48,493 bases of DNA from positions 1-48,493 of IMG/VR virus record IMGVR_UViG_3300006736_000009, one strand, 5' to 3'. The position numbers and the translations under genes are program-made. The notes below the pieces were generated by a model. The model searched no databases and was not told where the DNA came from. It saw only the letters and a program-made list of their open reading frames with translations. Source of the stretch: a virus. This document shows, piece by piece, positions 48,365-48,493 of the stretch. How positions within the stretch are numbered: the stretch's first letter is position 1; each line of letters starts with the position of its first letter.

Positions 48365-48493
48365 TCATCCCCACATTGAATTCCAATCTTTTTTATTACG
48401 TGACATTAATACCATAGTTGCTAAAAAATCATTCTTAGGATAATGTTGAAATTGTTTCTTACTATTTGGTGACAAACAAAGCTCACCAATACT
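48365..48493 (-). CDS. C-terminal end of a gene starting outside the window
   Basis: The last 42 codons of a frame end in TGA 48367-48365 (product end SRNKKDWNSMWG). It includes LCLSPNSKKQFQHYPKNDF and a short hydrophobic stretch (LATMVLMSR). The stop overlaps the following start region. Too little is visible to name it. Confidence 0.45.
   Translation of the reverse strand, partial: SIGELCLSPNSKKQFQHYPKNDFLATMVLMSRNKKDWNSMWG

Noticed and set aside
1-48493. tRNA genes, CRISPR arrays, insertion sequences and attachment sites
   Set aside because: By eye I saw no cloverleaf with a conserved T-loop, no regularly spaced repeats, no transposase and no integrase or direct repeat; a tRNA scan would be needed to be certain.

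Overview
The window is a 48.5 kb piece of a strongly AT-rich genome of a tailed double-stranded DNA virus (Caudoviricetes, HK97-type capsid, tail with a tape measure). Every gene I can support lies on the minus strand, so transcription runs from position 48493 towards 1. Genes touch or overlap by 1-26 bases, and no stretch over about 60 bases lacks a gene. The window is cut from a larger genome: the first and last genes are partial, and no polymerase, integrase or lysis gene is visible. The host is unresolved. Frequent GGTGA ribosome binding sites, an ATP-dependent DNA ligase and many zinc ribbons fit an archaeal host, perhaps marine, but do not prove it.

Right block (about 38-48.5 kb): a run of mostly unrecognised proteins, nearly all starting with the same 7-9 residue peptide, M-(x)-W-x-x-I/L-I/L-K. 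Behind this start they differ: winged helix-turn-helix, zinc ribbon, SHOCT-like, repeats, coiled coils. Then come (36-38 kb) two unrecognised proteins, a tandem zinc/HTH protein that may be the small terminase, and (29-35 kb) two very large unrecognised helical proteins.

Centre (15-29 kb): a GNAT-like protein, large terminase, a LAGLIDADG-type protein between terminase and portal, and a portal with two zinc ribbons. A second cluster of small proteins carrying the same start peptide follows. It ends in a ten-codon open frame that carries the peptide one base out of frame with the ligase behind it. Then come the prohead protease with a nested scaffold, and the major capsid protein.

Left block (1-15 kb): decoration-like proteins, a large unknown, head-tail connector and completion proteins, the tail tube protein, small accessory genes, a tail assembly chaperone with a canonical -1 frameshift site, the tape measure, a distal tail protein and a LamG-like adhesin.

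The standout observation is the shared start peptide, on 24 clear genes plus several degenerate or internal copies in this one window. It sits on otherwise unrelated, often nucleic-acid-binding proteins that flank the head-assembly genes. This suggests an address or docking tag, for example for loading internal virion proteins into the prohead. That role is inference; the repeat itself is directly visible. Several tagged genes are very short (37, 53 and 57 codons, one with an ATT start) and would be missed by standard gene calling.
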